64,000 nt of DNA. Origin: Clarireedia homoeocarpa (Eukaryota > Ascomycota > Leotiomycetes > Helotiales > Rutstroemiaceae). The stretch spans positions 1,073,609 through 1,137,608 of the forward strand of contig LNKV01000025.1 in the NCBI GenBank assembly GCA_001465935.1, written 5' to 3'. Shown piece after piece: positions 21,526 to 33,500 of the stretch. Every line of letters starts with the position of its first letter. The stretch's first letter is position 1. A program made the position numbers and the translations under genes. Below the pieces are notes generated by a model that saw nothing but the letters and a program-made list of their open reading frames with translations, did no database searches and was not told the DNA's origin.

Positions 21526-23675
21526 CTAATTCCCCGCCATCAACTTCTCCACCGCCCACTTAACGCTCAAATTCCTCAAATCACTATAATGCTGACCAAC
21601 GCCCACAAACAACACTGGCACATTCGTCGCATGCACCATACTAACCAGCGTTCCCACCATATCGCCCACAGTATCACACTTCGAGATAATAAATCCATCC
21701 AACGATCTCCCCGCCCCAAACGCCGCATTAAAGTTCCTCGCCTGCGCCACTGAATCCGTGCCCACGAGCGCCTCACCTACCATAAGGATCTTATCAGGCT
21801 GAGCAAATTTGGCGAATTTTTCCAGCGACGACATGAGGCGTTGATCGTTGTGGCGACGACCCGCTGTGTCGATGAGAACGACGTCGTAGCCTTCTTGGGC
21901 AGCGAAGGCGACCGAGTCTTTGGCGACGTTGGCGGCGTCTTTGCCGTACCCTTTTTGGTAGAGTTCGACTTGGCCTCCTTCTCGCGCGGTAAGCTCTTTC
22001 AGGTTGCGTACATGCACGGCCAGTTGCTCAACGGCACCGGAGCGGAAGGTGTCGCAGGCTACGATGAGGACTTTGTATTTGTTTTGAAGAAGGAAAAAAC
22101 ATATTTTGGAGAGGTTGGTGGATTTACCGACGCCGTTGACTCCAACGATTGACATAACATATGGTCGTTTCTTCTTTAGCGACAACGCGGGAGGGGAGGT
22201 GACTGCGTCGATTTCTCGCAGCAAATCGAGGGAAGAGGTGGGTGTCAGTATCTTCCTGAGTGAGGACTCCATGGCTGTTTGGATCTTTGCTTGTACACCT
22301 TCGAACTATTAGCAACGCAGAGAAGAAATCGGGGTGGAAATAAACATACTCTCAAAACTTCCCGTCTTCACCCCTATTAATTCTCGCTCCACACCTTCGC
22401 ATAATCTCATGGCCGCTTCCCGTGCCACGTTCTTTCTCAACAAGTGATCCTCCATGCCCTTCATCGCCTTATCTAGATCCTCCTTCGTGAGTGTCTTTCC
22501 TCCAACAACATTTCTAAATAGTCCCCCAATAGCACTTATACTAGATCCCACTAAACCAGTAGAAGCCGTAGCACTTTCTGCCTTCTTAGCATTCGCCGAT
22601 GCCAGAATCGAGTGAACTTCGTCATCAAGGTCTTTCAGCACAAACTGACCCTTTCCAGTCTTGGAACCCCATGATGTTTGCTCAACTTCATCCACAGCTC
22701 CTGGCCGACCCTCATCTTCTCCCGATGTGGTGCCATTTGCCGGTGCAGAATAATCAAGTGGAGTATCACTGTCCTCGTCCGCAAGTCCATCGGCGTCCCA
22801 CTTCCTCCCTTTCTTTGCCGTAGATTTGGCACTCCTGGATTTCTTGTGGGATTCATCCCCGGAGGACACATATGTAGGTGTCTGGGCTGCTTTTCTAGCT
22901 CTTCGAGATACTTTGCCACCGGGGCCCCCTTTCGCAGTCAATATATGATTCGCAGGTGTGCTTGGTCGAGAGCTGGGTGTGCCAAGCGGTGTCGATTCAG
23001 GTGAAGTGAATTCCTTGACATTGTTCTTGGATTGCCCTGGATATTGTTAGCTATTATCCTGTTAGAGAATTATTGGCGCATACTCTTTGAGAGTAGTCCA
23101 GGCAATGGAGGTGGTTCATCATCCGAAGTTACTGCAACAGAGCGTGGTGCCTCCGCAACCAACGCAGTAGCTTCTGCGACTCTAGCATCCTGGTTCAAGG
23201 CGGTCTTCTCCAATTCGCGTACTTGCTGGTCGAAATATTCGTCAAAAGGACACTCGACAATTGTAGTGTTTGGCTTCCTCAGCTCATCCCCGTAGAGGTC
23301 CACGAAAATAGTCTTGACATTATCCACCAATTTGTCTATCCATGAGAGGTGTAAAAGCGATCGATATACAGCCTGCGGAAAATGTAAGTTCTATGAATAG
23401 CGAGGATTGACGTTGCGACAGGAAGCATTATGACATACCACAAATATCAGACCCAATTCCTTGCAAGTTGTCCATTTCAGCGTATGCTGATCATGTCTAT
23501 ATGGAGGATTTTTGGCGGCAGAAATATCATCTGTGACTCCCGCGCCGGGTAGTGTCCGCTCTTCAATGAAGACATTCGTTATAAGACTGTTAATAACTGC
23601 AGGGCTGACCGGGGAAAACTGCTTCGACCACACTACCACCCCCGAAGTCGTAAGAATTTCAAAAGTATCTAACAT
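21526..23675 (-). CDS. srp101: Signal recognition particle receptor alpha subunit
   Basis: A 661-residue GTPase of the ER membrane that docks SRP-ribosome complexes. Exons 23439-23675, 23084-23372, 22350-23036 and 21526-22298 (introns 66, 47 and 51 nt). The N-terminal SRX longin domain (MLDTFEILTTSGVVVW, then FVDLYGDEL) binds SR-beta. A Lys/Ser/Asp-rich linker follows (about 130-290), then the NG domain: MKGMEDHLLRKNVA, GVNGVGKSTN (P loop, near residue 459), ACDTFRSGAVEQL, VLIDTAGRRHND (G3), ISKCDTVGD (G4 TKxD-like) and the closing FVGVGQHYSDLRN. The last intron ends at an unusual ..TTCGAAG; a TAG seven bases upstream would shift the frame. Head to head with yif1 across about 380 bp. Confidence 0.95.
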
Positions 23676-24055
23676 TATGAATATGCGAAAGATAAATTAT
23701 CGAATATGTGACTTTTCGTAGATCGACACCCCTTCCTGTTTTCGCACAGAATTCATAAGGGTCAAGTGAATTATGGATATTCGATCTGGACAACTTTCCA
23801 AGCTTCTTTGAAAAATACGCGGGCGCACTTCGACATCACCGATAAGATAAAGTAATTCTTTAAAGCAGCTGCCATAATTTATTAAGCGGCCACCCAAAAT
23901 CGACCTCCCATGTTGAATGGAAATGTGTTCGACCTGAACGAGATCCTGACATTTTCCATACAACAGCTATTTCCAAGTCCCGCCTTCTTGATACCGATTC
24001 CAAAACCCTCCCATACGACAGACGCACCATATTACATATTCATAAGAACTCAAAA
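23676..24055. other. Shared promoter of srp101 and yif1
   Basis: 380-bp head-to-head interval between two early secretory pathway genes. No distinct elements recognised. Confidence 0.5.
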
Positions 24056-25204
24056 ATGCAACGAAACAACTTTGGGAACTTCCCACCCGCCAACTCCCCC
24101 CCTCTCCACCACCCTGTCCCTCAACATGTCTCGACTGTTCCCCAGCTACGCTCACCACCACCGCCCGCTCTACAACAGCAACCACAGGTCGGCTATGGAA
24201 ACCCGTACCAGCCGCAAGGTCCTGGGGGGGCTGGCGCATTTGGCGCATATGGTGGTTTTATAAACGATCCTACGGCGCAAATGGGTTTCCAGGTTGGACA
24301 GACGGTGTTGAAGCATGGGACGGAATATGTTGAACAGAATGTTAGTCGTTGGAGCACTGGAAGCTTTAAGATGAGTGTGGAATGATGTTTGACTGACTGT
24401 GGGATAGTTCAATCGATATGTTAATGTGTCGGCGCTTAAACATTACTTTAACGTCTCGAATGGATATGTAGTCAACAAGCTATTTCTGGTCTTGTTCCCT
24501 TGGAGACATAAGCCATGGTCGAGAAAACAGTCAATCGGGCCTAGCGGTCAGGAAGGATGGTTTTTACCTCCAAGGGATGATCTGAATAGTCCTGACATGT
24601 ACATCCCAGGTAGGGCCCTTCTGTATATTTCTACTTGACATAGTTAACAAACCGTTAGTCATGGCACTGGTTACATATATCCTTCTTTCCACTCTCCTAG
24701 CAGGACTGCGAGGCGCCTTCCAACCAGAACTTCTCGGATCGACAGCCGGATGGGCATTCTTCATCGTATTTATCGAGATTCTGGGTTTGAAGCTCGGATG
24801 TTACCTCCTCTCCATCTCGAACGAATCACAACTACTCGATCTGGTAGCCTACTCGGGATATAAGTTCGTCGGAGTCATCACAACTTTAGTTGTCAGTGAG
24901 ATCGTCAATGGCGGACAGGGAACTGGCGGGTGGATTGGATGGACTGTGTTTGGCTATACTTTCCTTGCCAATGCTTTATTCCTGGTATGCATACCTCTTT
25001 AGGATCGCATTCTCTTAGAATTTCACTAATTTGATACAATAGCTCCGTTCCCTGAAATACGTTCTTCTCCCTGAAAGCTCAAACGATCAAGGAGGTAGCA
25101 TGCAGACAGTAGCACGATCACAAAAGAGCCGGAGGACTCAGTTCCTCTTCATCTACTCATACCCTGTACAATTGATCTTCATGTGGGGACTCACCAGAGC
25201 GTGA
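24056..25204 (+). CDS. yif1: Yif1-family Golgi membrane protein
   Basis: A 324-residue protein from exons 24056-24340, 24408-24609, 24659-24984 and 25043-25204 (introns 67, 49 and 58 nt). Yif1 with Yip1 helps ER-Golgi vesicle transport and binds Rab GTPases. The first 75 residues are Pro/Gln-rich and cytosolic. The family core follows: FINDPTAQMGFQVGQTVLKH, then Tyr-rich YVNVSALKHYFNVSNGYVVN and LFPWRHKPW before the membrane part. About five hydrophobic segments fill residues 160-320 (VTYILLSTLLAG, AFFIVFIEILGLKLG, YKFVGVITTLVVSEI, WTVFGYTFLANALFL, FLFIYSYPVQLIFMW). All four junctions keep the conserved reading. Neighbour srp101 acts in the same pathway, but that may be coincidence. Confidence 0.95.
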
Positions 25205-26320
25205 GGCTGATCAGGCAAGGTTCGGATATGGAAAGTAGCATTGGGTCGACGCTCAGAATTAGTCAACACTGACAGTGGAATCACGGGCAGGATGTAAAAA
25301 AGGGGGTTTGATTCGATGAAGGATGGATGGATGATGAATGAAACTTGACTTGCAGGATGATGCATGCATACAATTATGTAAGAATATAAATTCAGCAGCA
25401 TTTTGAACAAACTGTAAGGACCATATACTCCGTATAGTAGGTGTGATTTTGTGATCTCAGTTCACTATGTCCAGTGCTGTATACACGGCAGAGGTCTTTC
25501 CTTTTGCTTCACCAAATAGAGCAACTCTCTTTCTTTCTTTCTTTCTTTCTTCCTTTCTTCCTTCCACCACTGCCCTGCCCCATTACGCGAAAAGAAGAGA
25601 AGAGAAGAGAAGAAGGGAGATACTGAACCGATCCCAAAGTCTCGTTGGGAGGGACAGTACATATGAATCAGCACTCGCTTTGGCTTGCTGGGGGTTAGTT
25701 TGAGCCGGTAAGTTATGTATGAGATATATATATATATTTAAATAAGATATGCAGGTATGCTCACAATGGGTGAAGAATGGTTGGTGTTGGATTGTTGGAA
25801 ACAGAATAGCTAGCTAGCTCCCTTAGTTGCTTGCTGGCTGACTGACTGACTGGTGGGGTATTGTGGTTTTAGGATTGGTAGGATAGATAGATAGGTAAGG
25901 ATGCATGTAGGGAGGGAGATAGGGGGTGAGTGGACATGGAAATGGAATGGAAAATATGTTAGGATTGCCCGCTAATGGTGTTGGATAGGTGGTTGGGGGT
26001 CCCATCTAGATGCTATGCTGTGAGATGGGTGTTGTGGGAGAGTTAGCTTTAATACGAAATTTTGAATCTTCTAGCTGTGGATATAGTTCTCTAAGCGACT
26101 GGAGCGAACGAATTGAATTTATCCTTATCCCCCCCCCCCCCCCCCCCTCGCGCTCCCTCACGCCCTGTCTTGCCCCCTCATTCCCATATTCCCCAAGCTA
26201 AGAACCATCTGCACTATCGCCCCTCGATTGCACAAAAGCAACGAGTCTACCTATCAAGGAAAGATCCTAACCTGAAACATATCACATCAAAAAGGAACAA
26301 ACCAACCCCAGCAATACCCC
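25205..26320. other. Intergenic with simple repeats
   Basis: Convergent 3' region of yif1 (+) and the Ser/Pro-rich gene (-). Contains TTTC and AGAAG runs near 25520-25615, (TA)n near 25725-25737, TAGC repeats near 25808-25820 and a 19-C tract at 26129-26147. No gene seen. Confidence 0.5.
26129..26147. repeat. Poly-C tract (19 C)
   Basis: An uninterrupted run of 19 cytosines. Length may be uncertain because such runs are error-prone in sequencing. Confidence 0.9.
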
Positions 26321-28804
26321 CTATAAAGAAATCTTATCATCCTCCACCATCTCATCCACCCACCCCCCTAAGCTCTCCATACTAACACTCGGTGCCAACA
26401 TCTGAATCTCCCTCATAATCGGCTCTATCATATCCCTTTCCTTACCCACCATACCTTTCTCTCTCTCCCTGCCCTCCATCTCGGCTTCTTTCTCCTTCTT
26501 CCTCCTCCAACTACTCGTTGTGCCCGTCCTACCAGTCCTACTTGTCCTGATCGTCCTAGTTGTAGCTGCACTCCTCTGCCTCCCAACTCCACCGCTATTA
26601 CTAATACTGCCAATAATAGGATGGTCCGCAACCTCCTCTAGTCCGCGCAGCATCACACCTAGTGTATGCAGCAGGACATCTGTATCCCTCTCGATAATAC
26701 GCAACCGGACATCGAGTTCATGTTCGCGATCGCTGATGCTGGATTCGAGGTCTTGACGTGTGAGTTTGAGGTGAGTGGTGGTGTTAGATGGGGGCGAAGG
26801 GGCGCTGTTGGGGCGGGGACGGAGGCGGGAAGTTTTGGTGGCCGGAGTTGGGGGCAGTGTGGGTGGATGTTGGACTTGTGTTTGGGATGTGGAAGGGGTT
26901 TGGGTGGTGTTGTGCGAGTAGGCGATCTTGCCAAGGTTTTTGAGGCTGCGTTTGGGGTGGGGGACGGGGAAGCCGGGATCGACAGTGATGAAGTGGTTGG
27001 AGGAGGGAGAGATGTCGGCGACGACCATTATTCGGGACTGAGAGACTATCTTGCTTGTAGTTGGTGTTAGATCCTTCATCGATTTGCTGTGGTGGTGCTT
27101 GCTTGAGCTTTGGTGTTTAGCGGAACGTGCAAGATCCGGGGATGATCGTGATCCATCAAGGTACAAACGGCGAGTGCCCGAAGGTCCAGCTTGGTGGTCT
27201 AGAGGCTTCCTCGCTACACGTCGCTCACCCGATGCGGTCCAGAAGTGAGGTAAGACTGGTGATGCAACAGGGCCAAACGATCCAGATTGTGTATAGGCAT
27301 GAGTTGGAGCAGCAATAGGTTTCTCTGGGCTAGGAGTATTGATCATCCGAAGCTCAGCCAAATCCCTCTCTCTCCTTGCTCTTACTCGATTACGACGGCC
27401 GGTTCGGAGCGAGATTTCTGATCCGCGATCACTATTATTGGATTGAGAACGATTTACAGACACATTGGCAAGTTGTGGCGTGGGTGGAGATGTTGCAGGG
27501 ATAGTCGTAACGTGAGATCGGCTGGTCGTAAGATTCGGATTCGATCTCTCTGTCGAAGATAACGCTGGTAGAGAACTCCCAGCCCTAATACTCTGAAGAT
27601 CAACTGTCTCAGCTGTACCAAATACAGTAGCAGTGGGAGATGACGCAAAGCTTTCTGGTGTAGAATTCAATGAATTCGAGATACCCACTACAGTAGATGC
27701 GACGCTATGAACAGTGGACCGAGACTTCGATTTTTTGTGGCTCTGATGGGCTGGCTTGGTATGAGGAGATGGTGTGCTGTTCACTACCTTCGATATTCCT
27801 TCCCTCTTAGATGTTAGCAGAACGATAGGGCGGTGAACAGAGCCCATTGAATTGGTTCGTCGCGCGTCTTGGAAACTTGTCCTGCGTACTTGAGAGGACG
27901 TCAATGTATTCGATCTACCATTGAAAGAATAGGGTTCCACCGCATAAATACTTGTAGGTGGTGAAAATGCTTGGTTGTATTGAAAGTAGCCACTCAGCGA
28001 CATTGCAGCATTTGAGCCAGCTTCTTCCAGTGCACCTTTATTGTGAGCTAATCCTGGAGCCCAGGAATGTCTAGTTGAGCGTGAGTCGTTGGTCCTTGCT
28101 GGTTGGAAGTCAGGCGGAGGAGTTATAACCCATGGTTTAGGCTTGTGTACTGGTTTTTGCACAACGATAGACCCTCTTTCGTTTCCGGAAGATGGTGATC
28201 GTGGTTCTGAAGCGGATTCCGGTAGAGTTGGACAACCTGTTTTTACAAGGTCTCCCAAGTAATCGTGCTGTACTGGTATTGAAATAGCTATATACTGCAC
28301 CCCTTTGCCAGTTATGGCAGCAACTGTAGTATCAGGAAGGTGCAAAAGCTCGCTTTTTTTGTGCTCTTTCTTCGCTTTTTTACGAAAAAGACCGAATTTC
28401 CTCTTCGGAGCTTCAGGCGTGGGAGGTTGTAGGTTTTTAGTAGGCGGTGGGTGATACATCAGGAAATCCGCCAATTCGTTCATGCTCTCTCGTTCTTCAG
28501 GAAGAGGAAATGAGTCCAGAGTACCAAGTCTCTGGCTGTTTCCGCGCAGTGACTTCGATCGAGTTCCCAGCCTGGGATCTGAGTTGAATCTTCTCATCTC
28601 GGGAACAGTATCAATTGCGCTCTGGTTGTGAAACTTGCTGGTTCGTCGACGTGGCAGGAGAGTTGGATTGATATTCATATGAGACTTCTGCACCTCCAAA
28701 ATTGAGAAGCTGTAGCCATGGACCGAGTCGGTAGACGGAGATCTAGGTGCTCTGATATCGATCAACCTAGGGATGGGCGTTCTTGAACCAAAATCCGGGT
28801 CCAT
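26321..28804 (-). CDS. Large unknown Ser/Pro/Thr-rich protein
   Basis: One uninterrupted frame of 827 residues from the ATG at 28804; family not recognised. It is mostly low in hydrophobics and rich in Ser, Pro, Thr, Arg and His, suggesting disorder and phosphorylation, with many short SP/TP sites. More ordered islands are near the N terminus (residues 85-150, including KRKFGLFRKKAKKEHKK, a basic stretch, followed by TGKGVQYIAISIPVQHDYL) and near the C terminus, where about residues 680-730 (TRQDLESSISDREHELDVRL and following) should form a coiled coil. The last residues are acidic. It could be a cytoskeletal or signalling adaptor; this is not shown. Coding is supported by length and absence of stops over 2.5 kb. 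Confidence 0.85.
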   Translation of the reverse strand: MDPDFGSRTPIPRLIDIRAPRSPSTDSVHGYSFSILEVQKSHMNINPTLLPRRRTSKFHNQSAIDTVPEMRRFNSDPRLGTRSKSLRGNSQRLGTLDSFPLPEERESMNELADFLMYHPPPTKNLQPPTPEAPKRKFGLFRKKAKKEHKKSELLHLPDTTVAAITGKGVQYIAISIPVQHDYLGDLVKTGCPTLPESASEPRSPSSGNERGSIVVQKPVHKPKPWVITPPPDFQPARTNDSRSTRHSWAPGLAHNKGALEEAGSNAAMSLSGYFQYNQAFSPPTSIYAVEPYSFNGRSNTLTSSQVRRTSFQDARRTNSMGSVHRPIVLLTSKREGISKVVNSTPSPHTKPAHQSHKKSKSRSTVHSVASTVVGISNSLNSTPESFASSPTATVFGTAETVDLQSIRAGSSLPALSSTERSNPNLTTSRSHVTTIPATSPPTPQLANVSVNRSQSNNSDRGSEISLRTGRRNRVRARRERDLAELRMINTPSPEKPIAAPTHAYTQSGSFGPVASPVLPHFWTASGERRVARKPLDHQAGPSGTRRLYLDGSRSSPDLARSAKHQSSSKHHHSKSMKDLTPTTSKIVSQSRIMVVADISPSSNHFITVDPGFPVPHPKRSLKNLGKIAYSHNTTQTPSTSQTQVQHPPTLPPTPATKTSRLRPRPNSAPSPPSNTTTHLKLTRQDLESSISDREHELDVRLRIIERDTDVLLHTLGVMLRGLEEVADHPIIGSISNSGGVGRQRSAATTRTIRTSRTGRTGTTSSWRRKKEKEAEMEGREREKGMVGKERDMIEPIMREIQMLAPSVSMESLGGWVDEMVEDDKISL

Positions 28805-30592
28805 TGTGAACTAATTTCCTACAAATATTGACATAGAGTTAGCTGAGAATTGATCACATGCCGAAGTAACGATGCAACAAGGAAGGACGGGAGCTATTCT
28901 ACCTATTAGGACCTTTCTCGCATTGGAGTATATTCTCCCTACTTCGCAATTGCTGAGCTGAAGGTAGCTCAGTGCTTCGCGTTATCGAAGGTCGTTGCAA
29001 TAGGTTATTGTGAGACGTGAACTTGGGAAGTTGAGGTTCGGACACCAGTGGGAATATAAGGAGAAAGGCAGGGCATTAGCTGGTCCCAGAAGCCTCAACA
29101 GTACACCTGAAGCGGTCATGGAGAAAGGCTGGCAGGACAGCATTATGCATACGATTGGAGTCGAGGAGTTAAAATGGTCTCAAGTGCAGTAAGGATCTGC
29201 GACTTTGAGCCCCTTTAAGTCTAGTGAAAGCGATGGTGTCTCAAGCCTTTTATACTTTTCGGCACACATTTGGCGGCAGAGAGACGTGCGGTTGGGGTTT
29301 TGAGACTTTTATAACTCATTAGTGTATCGGTATATCGGTGCCAAAGTATTGGTACCACACCCATACTCCAAGACCTGCTTGTGTAGAGATCAAGTGCTAT
29401 GGATCCATACCAGTACTGCGGTAAGAAATTCCCGGTCATATGGTGCAGCAGAAAGCTACTCAGCTTATTAGCTTGAAGCAAAACGACAGAAGCGATAAGG
29501 ATAAGTTACTGTTCATGATAGGTAATATTGTGCTAGCTTGGCGCTGGATAACTAAGGTGAGCAGTCACATTTGTTGTGTCCCAGACCGGGAACCTTCTGC
29601 AGAATGTGTGCATTGTGCACCACATACATACTCGAGGCTCTGCATACGAGTACAGATACTGTACCCCTTGAGATTGCACTGCACTGCATTGCATCAAGTG
29701 AGTTGCCGTCATTATGATACCGCCAGAAGGGAAAATGCAAAGACCCGTTTGTGCGACGTCTAGCGTTAGCCAAGTAGCTGCACTGTGTCACATAGACACG
29801 CCATTGTGGAATTCCTGTTCCCATGTGAGAATAAGTAGGACAATAGGACAATAGGACCGTAGGACTATAGAAAGAAGACCTTGAAATAAAGTTCGAGTGG
29901 AGCATTTTTTGCCGATACACACTCGTTGCACTAATGATATACTCCGTAAGTCGAGAAAGGTAAACCTAAACCAGACGACATGCAAGTAATGTACCAGAAT
30001 GTGCTCCGAGCAACCGTTCCTCGCATCAATCGACGTAACTAGCAGCTGGCGGAGCTCCTGAGTTTTGCGTGTCCGTGCAAAAGAAACTGCGATACTGCAT
30101 GAGAGATGTGACGACAATACAGGAATATGAGCAATTCAGTTCTGAGACAAAGGGATTGATTCGAGCAACTGGTTGGCAGTAAGTGGCTCCCCACTTGAGA
30201 CAGAGCTGGATAGAGAATTTAGACATCTCATCTTTTCTTGAATTGCTTTTCAAGCTGATTTTAAATGTTGGTTCGGAGCTTGGATTACCGCTCCGATGCT
30301 GTCTTTTTCGTTTTTCTTCCCATTTACTTGAACCATGAACCAATTTTCTGTTTGTCACGGCACCGAAAATGCACTATGCACTACCCTCTCTCCACTAAGA
30401 CCTATCTAATCTACTAATAATAATATTTGCTCTTCCCCGGCAGTGTACACGAGTCACTCACATGTTGCCCGCGATGCCCTATGATATGCCATTTCAGTGC
30501 GCCAAAGTCATAAACTGCATAAAAACCCTTCCGCTTGATGCACGCTTGTAATCCAGATAAACATGATTAAAAAGTATAGATATTTCTCTCCT
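28805..30592. other. Intergenic, no gene recognised
   Basis: About 1.8 kb between the Ser/Pro-rich gene (5' side) and sen1 (3' side). Short frames on both strands have random composition. A small GGACAATA/GGACCGTA duplication occurs near 29840-29865. Confidence 0.5.
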
Positions 30593-33500
30593 TTATCTCC
30601 TCTTGGGAGGTTTTCGCTGAATGAATGGATCAGTAGGAGCCTTCCTGCGTGGAGGTGGTGGTGGATTTGGTCGTGAAGCTGCAGCTGAAGCCTTACTGGC
30701 TTGTTGCGCTTCAAGTGCAGCAGCAAGATCCACTTTCTTTTCAGCGGGTCGATGAAGCTCTCCTAACCCACTCTTGTTTGTCCCCAGGTTTGTGGCCGGT
30801 GCCACATCAACATCTGGAGTTTGGTTCTTCGACGAGTTAGTAACCATAGAAGTACATATTTTTTTTTATCTTCGAAAGCACCAAGCTACTTCGGGGTTGC
30901 GAGATCATACATAAAGTTCAATGAGAAACAGCCTGTGGCAACTTACCTTTTTCTTCTTGGCCGGCACAGTCTCATCAACACTGCCGTGTTCTCTGTGCCT
31001 CTTCCGATTATCACCAGTATTGGAATCTGTAGGAGTCGTCTGCTCGACACTAGCTGCCGGTGTACTGCTCGAGGACGAACCTTGGGCACTTCGAGCCGGA
31101 GCATCTGGCATGTCCACGTCTACATTCGCATTATCCACCAAAGGAGCATCGGCGAGCAGAGGCACCGGGTCCGAGTAGTCGGGTGGCGGAGCGTCATGAG
31201 AAGTTGGCCTCGCCAGCAAACCCATAATATCGCCACTAGTGTAGCGATTACGATTTCGGGCATCATGAATGAGCTTATTCCAGAATTGACCTTGTTCTAG
31301 AGCTCTAGAATCTCCTAGAACCCATAGAGATGATTTCGCTCTGGTCAGACCTACGTTCATACGTCGAATATCATTCAAGAAACCGATTCCCCCTGTGGCT
31401 TGGGCACGCACACAAGAGAAGATGATGATTTCCCGTTCTCGACCTTGGAAAGCATCGGTCGTATTGAACTCGATTTCATCGAAAATACCCTCGCCATACT
31501 TGCGCTGGAAGCGGTTCTTGAGCTCATTGAGCTGAGCCTTGTAGGTAGTGATGATACCGATCTTGCCTTTGAAATCATAAGATCTGTAATCTGTCCTCAA
31601 GCGCTCGTACAGTCGGAGAGCAGCATTCAACTCCGGCACGTTAATAAATGAATGTCCCTTAGCCTCTTTACTCTGAATACCCTCCACATCGAAGAAACGG
31701 TAAGGTCCAAGAATCGAGCTCGCATGCCATGGCTGAGCTCGTAGCCTTGCCATTCCATCTCCATCGAGTAACCGACTATTATAGAACTGTTGGCTAGGAA
31801 ATCGGCTGATTTCAGGATGCATACGATACTGAGTATCAAGTAGATGTACATCATTAGGATGATTATGCTGCATGCGAACGAAAAGACTTTGCTCGTATCC
31901 GAAGCTTTTCGCTTGTCGCGAAAGAACTGTTGGTGGCAACTGCTCGGGATCTCCAACCAGAATACATTTCGTAGCTCCGTATTTAAGTGGAATAATGGCG
32001 CTTAGTTCGATACACTGTGCAGCCTCATCAATGATGACCGTCTCGAACTCAACATTATCAAGCTTTAGAAGTGTTTCATGTCCACTACCACTGAGTGTAG
32101 AGCAGAGAACATGAGCTTCGTCGATGATTTCTTTTGTAAATTGACGTCTGGTCAAATCACTCGCCCGCGCTTTGGTGTCGCTGTTCTTGTCCTCATCGAT
32201 CTTGCTGCCGATGTGTGCCTGCCTACGTTTTAATTCATCAAATTCTCTTTGGAGTTTGAGCTCGGAAGTTTTGTCATTATTGGCACGGCATGATTCCATC
32301 TCTGCCCTGAGGACATTGAGTCTTTCTTTTATGGCGCCGGCCTCTTTATGAAGCATTTCTCGATCGCTCAACTGACCCTTCTTGGACTCTGCATCGCCTT
32401 CTAGTTTGATTCTGACTAGTTCATCTAGCGTCACATCTTTGACACTCGCGTTGATAGCATCGCTTCGACCTAATCGAACAACTTTGATCTTCTGATGTGA
32501 TCCGTTCAGTGGTAGGATACCCTCCATCAACCGAAGAACCAGCTCATCCACGGCTGCGTTACTGGGAGCGCAAATCAACAATTTCTTTTTGGGTGCTTGT
32601 GTAGCTGCAGCTCCTTTCTGACCTTGAGGTCTGACCCCGGGCTGTTGTGCTTGTTGTTGCAAAGCCTGTGTGAGTAAAGATCCTACCATAGCGACGATTG
32701 TCTTCGTCTTTCCTGATCCAGGCGGCCTATTACTGTTAGTAATGCTAATCATATTCCAGTCTAAGGTTCCACATACCCTTGAATTAATGTGAACCCGTCA
32801 TTGTCATTTGCAGATAGGATAGCCTTTGCCTGTCCTTTATTCAACTTGTACCTAGTTGATATTGAGGCTACCTTCTCTTCAGAGTATTTCTGCAGAGGAG
32901 ATGGCTTTGCTTCTAAGATTTCAGTGCAAAGGTCGTAATATTCGAGACTGCTTAATGCAGCAAACTCTCGGAGTGTCGTGGTCATATCAGTGATCTTGAG
33001 CGCATGTATCAAGCCGTTCGGGACGAAGCATTGAAGCAGTGCGCCCCCGACATCTCTGCTAATCTTATAAGTTACCTCCATAACGTCCTTTTTCCGAGTC
33101 CTGCGGCTAACTTGAGCGAGACAGTGCGGTGCACTTTCGTCCTGGAGAGGGTTCGGGCTCTTCGAGAGTAGTACGATATCTCTTTCAAATATAGTGAGTT
33201 CCCGCGAAGTGGATAGTGGTATGCTAGTGCTGACTTCCATGAACTTGTCAACGGAGAGACGATTTAGTACTTTCGTCTCAATGGGCTTGAAGCTGTTATC
33301 CTCTTTCGCCGCTACAAGTGAGCGCCATACTTCGGAAATGAGTAAGGGTTTGAAGGTTTCCTTGTAAAGATTAAGGTCAATGAAACTATTAGCAATCTTT
33401 CTGCAAACGTTGTTGGTTGGAGGTTCATCGCCTTGATGAAAAATGTCCCAGTTGAGTATCTCGAGATAGATGATGTCCATGTTCGGCTCTACACGTGCAC

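Noticed and set aside
29221..30358. Several frames of about 100 residues on both strands
   Set aside because: No family resemblance, overlapping each other, no consistent splice model.
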